A stretch of 27,904 bases of DNA, taken from NCBI GenBank assembly GCA_027577415.1, contig JANBQS010000185.1, positions 1 to 27,904 of the forward strand. The letters run 5' to 3'. Origin of the DNA: Coemansia sp. RSA 922. Lineage: Eukaryota; Kickxellomycota; Kickxellomycetes; Kickxellales; Kickxellaceae. A program made the position numbers and the translations under genes. Numbering within the stretch: position 1 is the first letter of the stretch; each line of letters opens with the position of its first letter. The notes under the pieces were generated by a model. It was given only the letters and a program-made list of their open reading frames with translations, was not told the DNA's origin and made no database searches. Shown here piece after piece: positions 17,201-27,551 of the stretch.

Positions 17201-20200
17201 GGGCAATGCGACCGGCGCAAGGTGGTGGAAACGATGGTGCAGAATACTCTCAGCGTTGACCAGGCCCTGGCGGCGGCATCTCGCGCGTGCTTGCTGGACT
17301 TGCTGTGCCCGTCGTCTCTGGGCGCGTCGGCTGGACAGTGGCGCGATGGCGAGAGAGTGTTGACCTCGCGGGCTGAGAGGCTGGATGGATCTGTTCAGGC
17401 GGTTGCTCGAGCCACGCAGCTGTTGCGGGCTGTGGACGAGCGGTTCAGCGAGATACTTGTAGGTGGTATATTCAGTCGCGATGCTCGATCGAGTATGTCG
17501 TTTGCTCAGCCTGGCGACCCGCTGGTTGACGGGCCTGGCGCTTGGCCGTACTGCCAGCAAATGCACTCTCACCGTCATAGTGCCAGGAGGTTTATGCACG
17601 CTGCTAACCTGAGCTCAGCTAGCACGGCTAGTAACCACTATGGAAACGACGTGGGGCGGGCGCTGGCCGGCGCAGTCAGCGACTCTGAGTGCCGTAACGA
17701 CGACTCTTGTGTGCGTCATGCGTACTCGACGTCGGCGGGGCAGGTCAACGATGACTGCCACTCGGATGCTGACACTGAGTCGTCCTCGGCTGCAGCTGCT
17801 ATGGCGGCGGCGCTCGATGCCAAGTCTAGGATGGAGCGGTCGGCATGGTCGTCTTTGTCCTCTGCAGCCCAGTCGTCTTCGCTGTCGGCAATGGATCCAC
17901 CTGCCCGCGAGTTGAACGGCGGGTTCTTGCACGTGTTCTTGGATCTCATGCATTATTTGGAAGTGTCGCTGTGCGAGTACCAGGCTGAAGAAGGCACTGT
18001 TAGCAGCGGAGCTTTGACTGATCAGCCTAACGTGGCTTTGGCTTCCACAGCGAGTCTGCCTGAGAGCGAAGCTGGCGGTGGTGGCTATGCGGACGATGGC
18101 AGCGCGACAGCAGCTGACTTGAGAATGGTTGGCGGGCGTAGCTTGGTCGAGTGGGTGAAGCTGGTACATGCGATTGAGGCTAATGCCGTCGCGCTGCTGT
18201 GCTCAAGCAGTGTGCGTGTGCGGCACTTGGCAGTGGACGTCTTGTACCAAACGGGCGTGCTGCGGCGAATCCTTGGTACCAACGAGCCCTTGCCTTTGGT
18301 TGGCCAGACGTGGATATTCCGCGGCGTCGATTCGGCATATGAGATTCTCAATGTGCCGGTATCGCTCAGGCCAACTGGGACTGGGACTGGGGCTGTTGCT
18401 GGCAAGATCGCCGCGCTTGGCGGTGGTTCTTTGGTGGGTGAGCTTTGGGACGTCCCGTTCGAGGCGGCAGAGACACCTAGTGCGCAGCAGAATCAGCCTC
18501 ATCAGGCGCTGGCTCGAGTGGCGGCTAGTTCAACTGCGGCAGATGTGGCTTTGTGGATGGCTTATCTGCCACAGTTTGTTGGACGTGCTATAGTGCTTAT
18601 GCCTGACGTGATGTTGGTATCAAGGACGCTGGTGTGTCAGCGGCTGTACCAGATGCAGCCGCTGATGAGCCAGTACGCTGACGTGTCGGTGCGCGCAGGC
18701 GGGCTCCAACATGGCGCGCTGTATGTGAGGGCTTCAGGCGTGCGTACTCATGCGGCTGGGTCGTCGTCATTGTCATCATCGTCGGTGGTACTGCGTGCGG
18801 ATCTGATCAGTGCCTTCAACAGTCTGTTCCTGTTTGCAGTGGTCTCGCTTCCTGCTGGGGGCGGTCTTGGCAGCGCTAGTGGATTTGGAGGCAATGGCGG
18901 ATTTGGCAGCGGTTCTTTTGGCGAGACTGTCATTGGCAGCCGCAGCCCCCGTAGCGGCGTCAGCAATAGTAGCGGGGCGTTTAGCAACAGCCGGCTGGCC
19001 AAGTCGATTGCTCGGAAGCTGGCGCCGCTTAAGGCTAGTTCGCGCGGCAGCAAGCAAGAGCATGGCGTGGGGCTGGCTTCTATCTCGCAGCTGGTGCGTA
19101 TGGCTGGAGTGCTGCTACGCTCTGACAATGCGCCATTGCGACAGAGTGCGGCACTGGCGCTGTGCCACACGCCGGCTGCGTACTTGGCGGAGCTGATGCA
19201 GGAGTTGCGCCCGCTTGCCGAGTCGCTGTTTGACGACGGGTCGTCGCTTGGCTCGCATCGCCACTACTTGCATGTGTCGGGCGCGTCTAGCTCAACTGCT
19301 GCCAATGGCGGCCGAGAGGGCCCTCTCAGCGCCCTGGGTCACCATGGGTTGTCGTCCAGTCCCGGGTCGTCGGCATTGTCGGCCAGTGGGGACAGTCCAA
19401 AGCCGCAGCCAGCGCAGCAGGTTCATAGAACTGGGTCGAGTTTGCTGGCCGCTGCTCAGATTACCCCGCATAGCTCGTCCAAGCGCGGGAGCAACCGAGC
19501 TGCGGCTGCAAGAGCTGCCAGTGCTGCTCCTGGCAGCGACACGGAGGCTACCAGCGACTCTGGCAACAACCACAACAGCGGTCGCGCAAAGTCTAGCAGC
19601 TCGCGCGATGCTGATCTGGGCGGCGCCCAAGGGAGACGTGCCAGCAGCTTTGATGCCACTACTATGGCGGCTGGCTCGGTACTGGGCTCGACTGCGAATG
19701 GTGGGGTGCTGAGGAGACCTCTGGACGCCTCTGTGGCTGGTGCTAATTCGGCTGTGGCGGTAGCTAATGCTGCGGCAGCCAATGCGGCGGCAATTGCGGC
19801 TGTCAGTGGTGGTAGCGGGTCGACGAGTCAAATGCGGCGTAAGCGACTGAGATTGTCACTGGCGCAAATTTATCGCCAGGTGTCGCGGCAGCTGGAGGTG
19901 TCGGATCCTGATGACCTGGTGCTGGGGCAGCTCATCTCGTATGTGCGCGAGACAAAGACCTTTCTGTCTGAGACCTCGGTGCAATGGGAGGCCGAGCACC
20001 AGGCGCTGCGGATCCACTTTTGTGGCCTGGTCGAGGCGCTGTACTATTGTATCTCGGCTCCGACTCTGAGGCTCTCGGTGGGGGATGGCACGACCAAGCA
20101 CAAGTTTACTTACGAGACTCGCAATGGCCTGTACCAGCTGTTCGAGCGGTGGTGCGGGTTGGGCAAGCACGCGGAGTCTGGGCGTGAAGTTCATGCAAGG

Positions 20201-23200
20201 ATGGCGTCGGCGGCGTTGGATCAGCTCAAGGACCCAGCTGAGCGTGCCTTGGTTGCTGAGACCCTGGAGAGCGAATTTTCGCTGTTGGAGCTGACGTCGT
20301 TGCGTGCTATGGCTGTTTTGTGTCGTGACGCTGTCCATTACCATGTGGCTCCTAATTACTCAGAGTCGGCGAGTGTTGGCCCTGCTGGCGGTGGGCCCCG
20401 AGATAAGGCGGCGCTGTTTGCGTGGGTGTCGGATGCGCTGGACCACAATGATTCAAGGGTGCAGCGCATTGGACAGCGGGCTGTGGAGTGGGCGGTGAGC
20501 GCTGACCCGAAAGACACGACGATGGTGCGAGTGTTGATTCAGCTGTCGTACGGCTTGTCGGTGGCTAATAGTGTTAGCAATGGATTTGCTGCTGCTGAGC
20601 TGGGATCCGGCTCTGTGGAGTCGCCTCGTGTCGGTGGTGACACGTCGGGACTCGGCCTGATGTTTGGCGGTAACGAGGGAGCTCAGTCTACTGGTGGATA
20701 TGCGGCCAGACACCATAACGCCGTGGGAGGGCCTGTGGTGCTGTCGACCGACCGCATTGCGCTGGGGTACCTTCGAGCGCTGACGAGCATCCTGCTTGCG
20801 CCCTCCTCGCCTGGCGGTGGCGTGGGCAAGGCGCTGTCGCTGACGTACGCCAGCTTGATACTGCCACTAGTGCTGTTCCGCTTGCGGTCCGAGCGGCACC
20901 GGATCCGACGGCAGGCACTGCTGCTGCTGCGGGTGTTGTGCTCGCATATGTCGGTGCGCTCGTGCCTGGCCAGGCTGGACGAGCTTGGGCCCAGCATCGT
21001 GTCTGACATTCCGGCGATCGCTGCTGATGCGGCGACGAGGCTGACGGCTGCGGTGGCGGCCTCGTTTGCGGCTCATTCGGAGATGGCTATTCTGGAGTGT
21101 GTTAGGCAAGTCCACGTGCAAGGGTCTGTCGGCGGGCGGCTGGCAGCGCTGCTGGAGATTTTGCAGCCGTGGGTGGGCAACATTGAGCTGCGGCATGTGG
21201 CGGGCGATGGCTGTGACGGCTTGGGGCCGGTAGCGCTGAGCCGCGACTCGCTGGTCGTCTTGCGGTGCATGCTGTACTTAACTGTCAAGGCTGGGGTGGA
21301 CGCCCTGCCGGGGATCCAAGAGCTGTGGATGGCGCTGGTCGGCGGTGACTACGAGCAGAACATGTGGCTGGCGATGCGGTACCTGACGGGACTGTTTATT
21401 CACACGCAGAGCCTGGCGCTGCTCGGGTACATGAGACGCATTGCCGTGTTTCTGACGCGGTCGGCGACGCAGGGCCGGCAGCTGGTGCAGCGCCTGGTTG
21501 ACGAGGCGCGGCGCCCGGCGGCTGCTATTCCGGTGGAGGCTGACAACATTGTGGCCCACAACTCTATCAACGAGGTATTGCCTAACGAGGCCTGGACTGC
21601 TGAGTTTGCCTTTGCGCCGCGCCGATCTCGCGTGCTGGTGTCTACTGCGGCCCTGGCGATGTTCTACCTGGCTGCTGTCTCGTATGAGCAGCCGGCGTTT
21701 GTGGCCGACTACGACGACTTGGCAGTGCTCCCGCCCGCCCTGTTTGCGCTGGCTAACCCTGAGCGCTGGGTCCGCGATGCTGCCCGCACGGTGCTGGTCA
21801 ATTTGGTCGCTGCCGAGCGTGCGTGGTGCAGCACTTCTGCTTCTGGGCCCTTGGATGCTGATGTTGCGCATATTGTGCTGAGCGTCCTTCGTAGTGACGA
21901 CTGTCAGACGGGATTCGGCAATGTCGAGGATAGTAGCGATGACGAGGAGATGAAGAGGAAGCCGGGTATGAGTCCAGACGACTATGCGCTTAACCACGCG
22001 TGGTCGCCTATGGCGGCGAGTGCTCGGGATGTGGCTGCGAGTACTAGCGACCAGATTGCTGAGGAGACGGTGGATGATCTGGAAGCAAGCGTCGGTAAGG
22101 GTGACGACGTGCCCAAGGACGGAGATTCGATTGCTATTGATGTGGCTGACCCGTCTGTTGTCGCTGATGTTGCTGATATTTCGGCTCCGCTGCAGCCGCT
22201 TCCTCCTCCGCAGCCACAGCTGATACAAGGTCCGCCGAGCTTCCCGCCGCGCAGCCTGAGCATCGACTATCAATTGGATGTTAGTGGTGGTAATAGTGGC
22301 GGCGCTGGCCGGGAGCGTGCTATTCTGCAGCGATTCGTCGTGCAGTTGAGCCGACTTTTCCACCGCCGGCGGCCTGGATGTGCGCAGGAGTGGGCGGGCG
22401 TGGCGGTGCGGTGGGCGATGAGCTGTCCGGTGCGGCCGCTGGCGGCCCTGGCGTTGCAAGTGTTTAGTGTGCTGGCGGCGGAGGCGCAGTATGGCGGGAC
22501 GCTGGTGATTACGCCGACGCGGCCGATGATCCTGCATCTAATCGACCGCTTGTCTAATGTTGTTGGCGACCCGTCTGCCGATCTTGCGACGTTTGCGGAG
22601 ACTGTGTTGGCGGCGCTGCGCCAGACTGCGGCGCTGGCAGCTCGCATGTGTGCTGAGGACGAGGGTATTCGGTCTGACTTGCTGGCTGCTAGCGTGGCGC
22701 TCATGGCTACTGCCCAGTCGCACTCTGTCTATGCGATGGCTGTCGCTGTGTTTGAGCGCATCTTCCCGCTTGTTGAGGATAGCGAGCTTTACTTCCGCGG
22801 TCTGGTTGCTGATCGTATTGGCCCGCTTACGGCGGCAATGTCTGTGGCTGGACATGGCTGTGGATACCAGTTGGCGCTGCTCAGAGGACTGGAGTTTGCT
22901 TCCTGTCGTGAGCGCTGCCTTAGGCTGCTCCGGGATACGCTCAAGTATGATGTGGCTGTTGGCTGTGCTCATCCCATGTTGGCTATTGCCGCGCACATGC
23001 CTATGTTGATTGAAGACGTTGTCGCGGATGCGGCACTTTCGCAGAGCAGCAATGTTCTGCTGGCGGACTCGCAGCTCAGGGAGTCGCTGGGTGGCGGGGA
23101 TGGTAATAGCCCGGCGGCTAGTGGCCACCGTCATGGCGCTCGCAAGCATCGCGCTCCGAGCTTTTCGGCTAGCGCACCGGGGTCCAGTCTTGGCTTGATG

Positions 23201-24562
23201 TTTGCTTCTGCGCCGGCTGGGGTTGTACCCAATTTGCTCTACACCAATAATGCTGTTCAGCAGACGTCGCCTCGCCGGCAGCTGTTCCGTCGTCGTGGAG
23301 CGAATAGCAATAACAACTTGGCCGACGCCGCTGCTTCTGAGCGCTCGCCGGATGGCACTGCTAACACCAGCCGTGAGAGCTTGCTTCCTCCAGAGGCAAA
23401 CAAGGCACCTGTGCCTTCTATTGGCCGCACGAATAGCACTACGTCGCAGCATGTGGCGGAGGACCTGGGTATGCTGATGCGCGACAAGTATATGGCGTTT
23501 GTTTCAGAGTGTTCCCAAACACTCTTGCCTGGTCAGTCGCCGTCAGGGGTGCAGAACCAAAAGTCGCAGGAGATGCGGTTGTTTGTGCAGCGGCTGATGG
23601 CTCTCTTGGCGAGCTCTAATTCTTCTTCCTCTCGTGATAGTGTTGGTGTGCCGTCGTTGCAGCACACTGTGAGCGCTACGCGCGAAGTTGTGAAGCAGTT
23701 TGGGTATGCGGCTGTAGAAAGCGGGCGTGCTGTTGATATTATTGCTGTTCTCTTGCGGTTGTTGCAGCCGTCTAGCCGCACGCGCGTAGCGCTCAAATAC
23801 TTGCGCGATGAACAGGCTGGCGTTATTGTCAATGAGCATCGGCGCAACCATGCACAGCAGTCTCATGGGCCGGCGGCGGAGGAAGTACGCAAGATCGATG
23901 GTACCTTGCGATTGCTACAGAGCGTGCTGGTAGCTAGCAGCGACTCTGCATCGTCTGGCGCACGCTTGCAAACTCGACTGGACTCTGCGCTGATGCCGAG
24001 CCTTCGACACCTCTTTGACCTGCTGATTGTTGCGCGGCCTGTCTCGGACACGGCGTCGCAGGTGTTGTTGCTTTTGCTGCAGCGCTTTGATGACCCTGGT
24101 GAGTCTGTTCATGGCATTAGTTTGGCTTTTAGGTGGTATGAAACTGACCCACATTTGCTACATGACGCGGCCCGTGCTGCGCTGTCTCGTATTGTGGCTC
24201 TTGGTTTTAAGGATAGCGACGAGGAGGTGGATTCTGCGTGTGGAGCTCCGTTCGTTGGTGCTTCGGCTAGTACGTCTAGATCTGTGTCGCCGGAGATGCC
24301 TGTCTTGGTCATCGACGATGAAATTGAGCCTGGGTACCAGCTATCGACCTTGTCTGAAGGTGACGCCGAACTGCGAGGTGGGAATGGATTGGATGTCCCG
24401 GATGATAGTGGGCGTGAGCTTGGCTCGTTCTTGTATAATGTGGGTACTGGACCTGTTGCTGAGAGCGACATGGTTTCGGATACTGGGCTAGTGAGTGATG
24501 ACGATATGTTGGCGCAGCTGGATATGTTTGACAAGGAACTTGACGAAGCCTTACTTGCTTAG
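14277..24562 (+). CDS. PAG1: Cell morphogenesis scaffold, Tao3/Pag1/Mor2 (Furry) family
   Basis: Very large armadillo/HEAT-like scaffold, 3399 aa after removing one intron (exons 14277-14562 and 14649-24562). Family members work with the NDR kinase (Cbk1/Orb6) and Mob2 in polarised growth and cell separation. The N-terminal domain begins near residue 190 (EQYAIRMLYEEFRDRAARKI), followed by FDRTLEKLGMLA and the conserved ERKSLASVYILC. A middle block near 1823 reads RLRLSLAQIYRQVSRQLE. The C-terminal domain near 2653 has LSRLFHRRRPGCAQEWAGV and a WAMSCPVRPLAALALQVF stretch. The end is acidic (SDDDMLAQLDMFDKELDEAL). Yeast Tao3 is about 2370 aa. The excess is mostly Gly/Ser/Asn/Ala-rich insertions (about residues 659-703, 835-910 and 1646-1830). 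The N-terminal tail carries three spaced PF.[ND]Y...EA motifs. Base composition is GC-rich, unlike the AT-rich small genes on both sides. Confidence 0.93.
14563..14648 (+). other. PAG1: Intron of the scaffold gene
   Basis: 86 bases, GTAAGT at the 5' end and TGTAG at the 3' end. Splicing joins A of codon 96 to GT and keeps the frame into KPFSDY. Without it the first exon ends within a few codons (stop TAG at 14571-14573). The spliced product regains a third copy of the PF.[ND]Y motif, which supports the call. Confidence 0.85.
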
Positions 24563-24596
24563 CACTTGAAAGTTTTTTTTTGCTTGTTTCTTGTTG

Positions 24597-24602
24597 AATA
24601 AA
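24597..24602 (+). terminator. Polyadenylation signal AATAAA of the scaffold gene
   Basis: AATAAA, 35 bases after the stop codon, following a T run and a TTGCTTGTTTCTTG stretch. Confidence 0.5.
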
Positions 24603-24639
24603 GCGGTCTGTAAAATTGATGAATATTATGTATTTAGTT

Positions 24640-24840
24640 AAACTGTCTATATTAATAATATGACTCTTGTACTTGCGACTATGCTTGTATGGTTCAACTG
24701 TATTCAGGTTGTCTTGCTGTAGTGGTTAAAAGAAACATGATGAAGAAAGGCTCTTGAACTGGTTGCCTGCTTGTATGTTCCTTACACACTTTCAGTTGGA
24801 ACCTGCTAGTCGAGCTTAACCCCTATTCGTTAATTGGTCT
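24640..24840. repeat. 3' flank repeat of family B genes, copy 1
   Basis: Matches 25826-26012 at close to 90% by eye, including a perfect 55-base run (24668-24722 against 25855-25909). It lies immediately downstream of the stop codon of the gene at 24841. A weaker match is visible at ~26835-26930, downstream of the third family B gene. Confidence 0.9.
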
Positions 24841-25239
24841 TCAATTAACATACTTATGTAAGGTATCCTTAATATGTTGAGGAGTTCCAGTGCTAAAGTT
24901 CTGGACCAGGTTTGTTAGGTACGAGACAAACCAATTGTCGCGATTTACATCAAATCCCCTTGCCTTTGCCATCTCCTTCATTTTTTTTGTGGAGTTCTTG
25001 TGCACATAGACAATGACAAAATTGCTATTAATAGTCCAACTATGCATCTCTTCAGTATTACCATCAACAAATTTTCCCTGTATAATAAAATATACGAGAT
25101 ATGACGATTCCCAGTCAGTGTCCATCACTCCTTGTCTGTAATATGTTTCTTCTGTCGTTGGGCCCTCCTCCTTAAAGTAGATGCCAGCAGCATAATCGAT
25201 ATGATAATTATATTTTAGCATTCTGTGGTTAGCGGACAT
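24841..25239 (-). CDS. Family B small protein 1
   Basis: Protein of 132 aa with no family I recognise, no signal peptide and no membrane segment. It aligns with the gene at 26013-26423 (about a third identical by eye) and more distantly with 27027-27428. Visible blocks: YLVYFIIQGKFVD at 47-59, a strand NFVIVYV (73-79), a Lys-rich helix (81-94), then RGFDVNRDNWFVSYL (94-108) and a C-terminal TP..IK...H.YV. I chose the ATG at 25239 because the TATA box lies 117 bases upstream and the paralogue starts at the identical place. The open frame runs upstream to 25530, but the added part spans the TATA box and the purine-rich (plus strand) leader. Confidence 0.75.
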   Translation of the reverse strand: MSANHRMLKYNYHIDYAAGIYFKEEGPTTEETYYRQGVMDTDWESSYLVYFIIQGKFVDGNTEEMHSWTINSNFVIVYVHKNSTKKMKEMAKARGFDVNRDNWFVSYLTNLVQNFSTGTPQHIKDTLHKYVN

Positions 25240-25360
25240 GTTTAAGTAGTGTATTCCAGGCGAAAGTAGTTTAAAAAAGAGCTGGAGATGGTGGATAAAG
25301 AATGAGTTGGAGGAGAGGAGGATTGAAATCTTGGAGCAGAATGTGGCTCTTAAATAGGAC
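25237..25360. repeat. 5' flank repeat of family B genes, copy 1
   Basis: About 113 of 124 bases match 26421-26545 by eye. The repeat spans start codon, leader and TATA box. Confidence 0.9.
25350..25356 (-). promoter_or_regulatory. TATA-like box of family B gene 1
   Basis: Minus strand reads CCTATTTAAGAGCC, 117 bases before the ATG. Same sequence and same distance as in the paralogue. Confidence 0.7.
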
Positions 25361-25825
25361 GCAGGAGCGCCAGAAATAATGACATAAAATAGTTTTCTCT
25401 CCATTCTGCTTATTCTCTTCCCCGACGCAATACTTGAAGACTTTAGCTTCTGTCGAAAACAAAGAACTGTTAAAAAGGAATTTTCTAGTTGCAATGACGT
25501 ATTTCCTCTTATGACGTATATTCCTCCCAAACCAATCTATTTGCAAATTCAGTCCTTTGCCCACCACTCTTTAAAAGAACACTACAAACGGTAAAAGGGA
25601 AGACAAAGGCCACAAATGACGTCATGACACAGCTTACAACAAAGCTCTCTTTTCGTGTGAATCAAGTACCAATGATTTAGCTTTGCGTAATCACTGTGAT
25701 GGGATTAGTAGGAATTTGCTTATTTTGGGCAGTTGAATGTATTTATTTAATTTGCAACTCAATTGGCTTTAGGAGTTACCTTTATGCCATGGGTGTAAAA
25801 TGATAAATGCACTCTATTTGGTGAA

Positions 25826-26012
25826 GCTGCCTATTTAGAAAAGCTAATGCCTCCTGTACTTGCGACTATGCTTGTATGGTTCAACTGTATTCAGGTTGTC
25901 TTGCTGTAGAGGTCGAGAGAAACATGATGAAGAAAGGCTCTTGAACTGGTTGCCTGCCTGTATGTCCCTTACACTCTCTCAGTTGGAACCTGCTGGTTGA
26001 GCTCAACTCTTA
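25826..26012. repeat. 3' flank repeat of family B genes, copy 2
   Basis: Partner of 24640-24840, with a perfect 55-base run at 25855-25909. Confidence 0.9.
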
Positions 26013-26423
26013 TTAATTAATTGGTCTACAATGAACATACTCATGTATGATTGCCTTAATCTCTGGAGGAGTGTGAGTGTCATCATTCTCGTTGACCATA
26101 TCTGCCAAGTATGAGCCACACCAAGTGTCAGGATTTATATCAATACCCCTCGCCCTTGCTTTCTCCCTTAGGTTTGCCTTTAACCCTGGATTCATACAAA
26201 TAAGGACAAAATTGCCTGTTATCTCCTTCATAGTCTTAGCTGTCTCTTTAGGGTCGACAAACTCCCCATTTATAATATAACATACAGTTTCATATTTCTG
26301 CTTACCAGTGAGGGCCTTTCTTTCGTCAAGATAGGTAGCTTGTGTTACTTCGTATCCTTTCCAATAGTAAAAATGAGCATCATAAGTGATATCATAATAA
26401 TATACTATCACTTTTGCAGGCAT
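26013..26423 (-). CDS. Family B small protein 2
   Basis: Protein of 136 aa. N-terminal strand KVIVYYYDITYD (4-15), a strand/turn YETVCYIINGEFVD (44-57), a strand NFVLICM (71-77), a basic helix, then RGIDINPDTWCGSYL (92-106) and TPPEIKAI..EYV at the C-terminus. The conserved [RK]G[FI]D....W..S[YF]L block defines the family. I chose the ATG at 26423; the slightly longer open frame begins with TTG at 26447. The TATA box is 117 bases upstream, and both flanks are near-copies of those around the gene at 24841-25239. No known domain, signal peptide or membrane segment is seen. A soluble intracellular product is likely. Confidence 0.76.
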   Translation of the reverse strand: MPAKVIVYYYDITYDAHFYYWKGYEVTQATYLDERKALTGKQKYETVCYIINGEFVDPKETAKTMKEITGNFVLICMNPGLKANLREKARARGIDINPDTWCGSYLADMVNENDDTHTPPEIKAIIHEYVHCRPIN

Positions 26424-26545
26424 GTTCAAGTAGTGTATTCCAGGCAAAGGTGGTTTAGAAAAGAGCTGGAGATGGTGGATGAAGAATGAGTTGGAGAAGA
26501 GGAGGATTGAAATCTTGGAGCAGAGTGCAGCTCTTAAATAGGTGG
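26421..26545. repeat. 5' flank repeat of family B genes, copy 2
   Basis: Partner of 25237-25360, about 91% identical by eye. Confidence 0.9.
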
Positions 26546-27026
26546 AAGGGGTGCCTAAAAATTGTCACCAAAAATGTTTTTGCTCTCACTCTGCCTATTC
26601 TCTCCTCTCCCCCAACCAAGCTCTCGAGGACTTTAGCTCTTTGTCTACTACTTTACAAAAAGAATACAAAGAATACAGATATGTACTTCAAAGGCCACTA
26701 GTGTCGCCATTGGAAGACCTGCTCCCCAACATTCTTTTTCTGAATACTATTTCTGAATACTGTTTCTGTTTGAAACAGGTTTTTTTGGTGATTCAACCTT
26801 GAGTAATCACTGCATTTTGTGTTTCATTTATTTGGAGAGTGGTTGGCATGTGTAAAAGAGAAACATTATTAAAAACTAAACAGAAGGCTAGTTAAGTGTT
26901 TTTGAACAGGCCTGTGCTTAATTCCTTTTAATTACCTTCGCTTCTCGACAACACTTGTTGCTAAAATAATCACGATATTTGCCTAATTATTTCGAGACTA
27001 AATACAAAACTACTATAAATTTCTCT
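26424..27026. other. Intergenic between family B genes 2 and 3
   Basis: Promoter of gene 2 to ~26545, then ~480 bases with no supported gene. Around 26835-26930 a diverged match to the family B 3' flank repeat is visible (GAGAAACAT.AT.A..., GAA.GGCT, TTGAACAGGCCTG), consistent with an older duplication. Confidence 0.5.
26534..26540 (-). promoter_or_regulatory. TATA-like box of family B gene 2
   Basis: Minus strand reads CCTATTTAAGAGCTGC, 117 bases before the ATG. Confidence 0.7.
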
Positions 27027-27428
27027 CTATATATCAATAAATTCTCGTAGGATACAACCCTGAGGACTACTCGTGCGGCCTTCATTTACTATCTTTGCCA
27101 AGAACGAGCCAAACCAGCGCTCATGTGTTACATCTATGCCCTTGGTCATCGCCACGCCTTTTATATAATTGAGTTCTGTGCCAGTCATTAGAACGACCAA
27201 ACTATAAGACTTAATAGCCAATTGAGCCACATCCTTGGGACACCTAGGTATTCCTCCAATAACAAAGTACATGCTTTCCTCATCTTGGTCTTGCATCCTG
27301 AGAATGTCACAAAGCCCTTCTTGGATGTGCTGGTAGTTATTGGCTGTAATGGCGTACCTTTCTACATACGCGAGAAGGCATTCAGTGCTTTTCTCGAATT
27401 CATAAACTAGTACTTGAGAATCGGGCAT
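27027..27428 (-). CDS. Family B small protein 3 (divergent)
   Basis: Protein of 133 aa. Strand QVLVYEF (5-11), a long variable middle, strand MYFVIGGIP (53-61), strand SLVVLMTG (76-83), a helix, then KGIDVTHERWFGSFL (96-110) and a C-terminus SSPQGCILREFID aligned with TPP.IK...HEYV of the other two. Only the C-terminal third is clearly shared, so it is an older paralogue. The open frame to 27479 begins with TTG. The first ATG is at 27428, and a TATATAAC box lies 123 bases upstream. No signal peptide, membrane segment or known domain. Confidence 0.72.
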   Translation of the reverse strand: MPDSQVLVYEFEKSTECLLAYVERYAITANNYQHIQEGLCDILRMQDQDEESMYFVIGGIPRCPKDVAQLAIKSYSLVVLMTGTELNYIKGVAMTKGIDVTHERWFGSFLAKIVNEGRTSSPQGCILREFIDI

Positions 27429-27543
27429 TATTCTAACTGCGTGATACTTGGCGTGTTTCAGAGAAACAAAGAAAAACAATTAAGTAGAAGATGGTAGGAA
27501 GAAAGCAAGAGAGGTGAGAGGTGCCAGGCGAGGATGTCGGCTG

Positions 27544-27551
27544 TTATATAG
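27544..27551 (-). promoter_or_regulatory. TATA box of family B gene 3
   Basis: Minus strand reads CACTATATAACAGCC, 123 bases before the ATG at 27428. Confidence 0.65.

Larger units (their letters stand above)
25240..26012. other. Intergenic between family B genes 1 and 2
   Basis: Holds the promoter of gene 1 (to ~25360), ~460 bases of AT-rich DNA in which I see no gene, and the 3' flank repeat of gene 2 from ~25826. TGACGT/ACGTCA-type sites occur at ~25495-25515 and ~25618 (ATGACGTATT, TATGACGTATA, ATGACGTCAT). These resemble CRE/bZIP sites; the significance is unknown. Confidence 0.55.

Noticed and set aside
21278..22537. Long antisense open frame (419 codons) within the scaffold gene
   Set aside because: Arg/His/Gln-rich product typical of antisense of GC-rich coding sequence. 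The sense strand carries the conserved C-terminal domain.
25240..25530. N-terminal extension of family B protein 1 to give 229 residues
   Set aside because: It spans the TATA box and the leader shared with gene 2, where the equivalent frame has no ATG.
6369..27428. Small-gene families as secreted effectors, killer toxins or viral insertions
   Set aside because: No signal peptides from the supported starts, no recognisable toxin or viral domain, and no terminal repeats or integrase. Function is left open.
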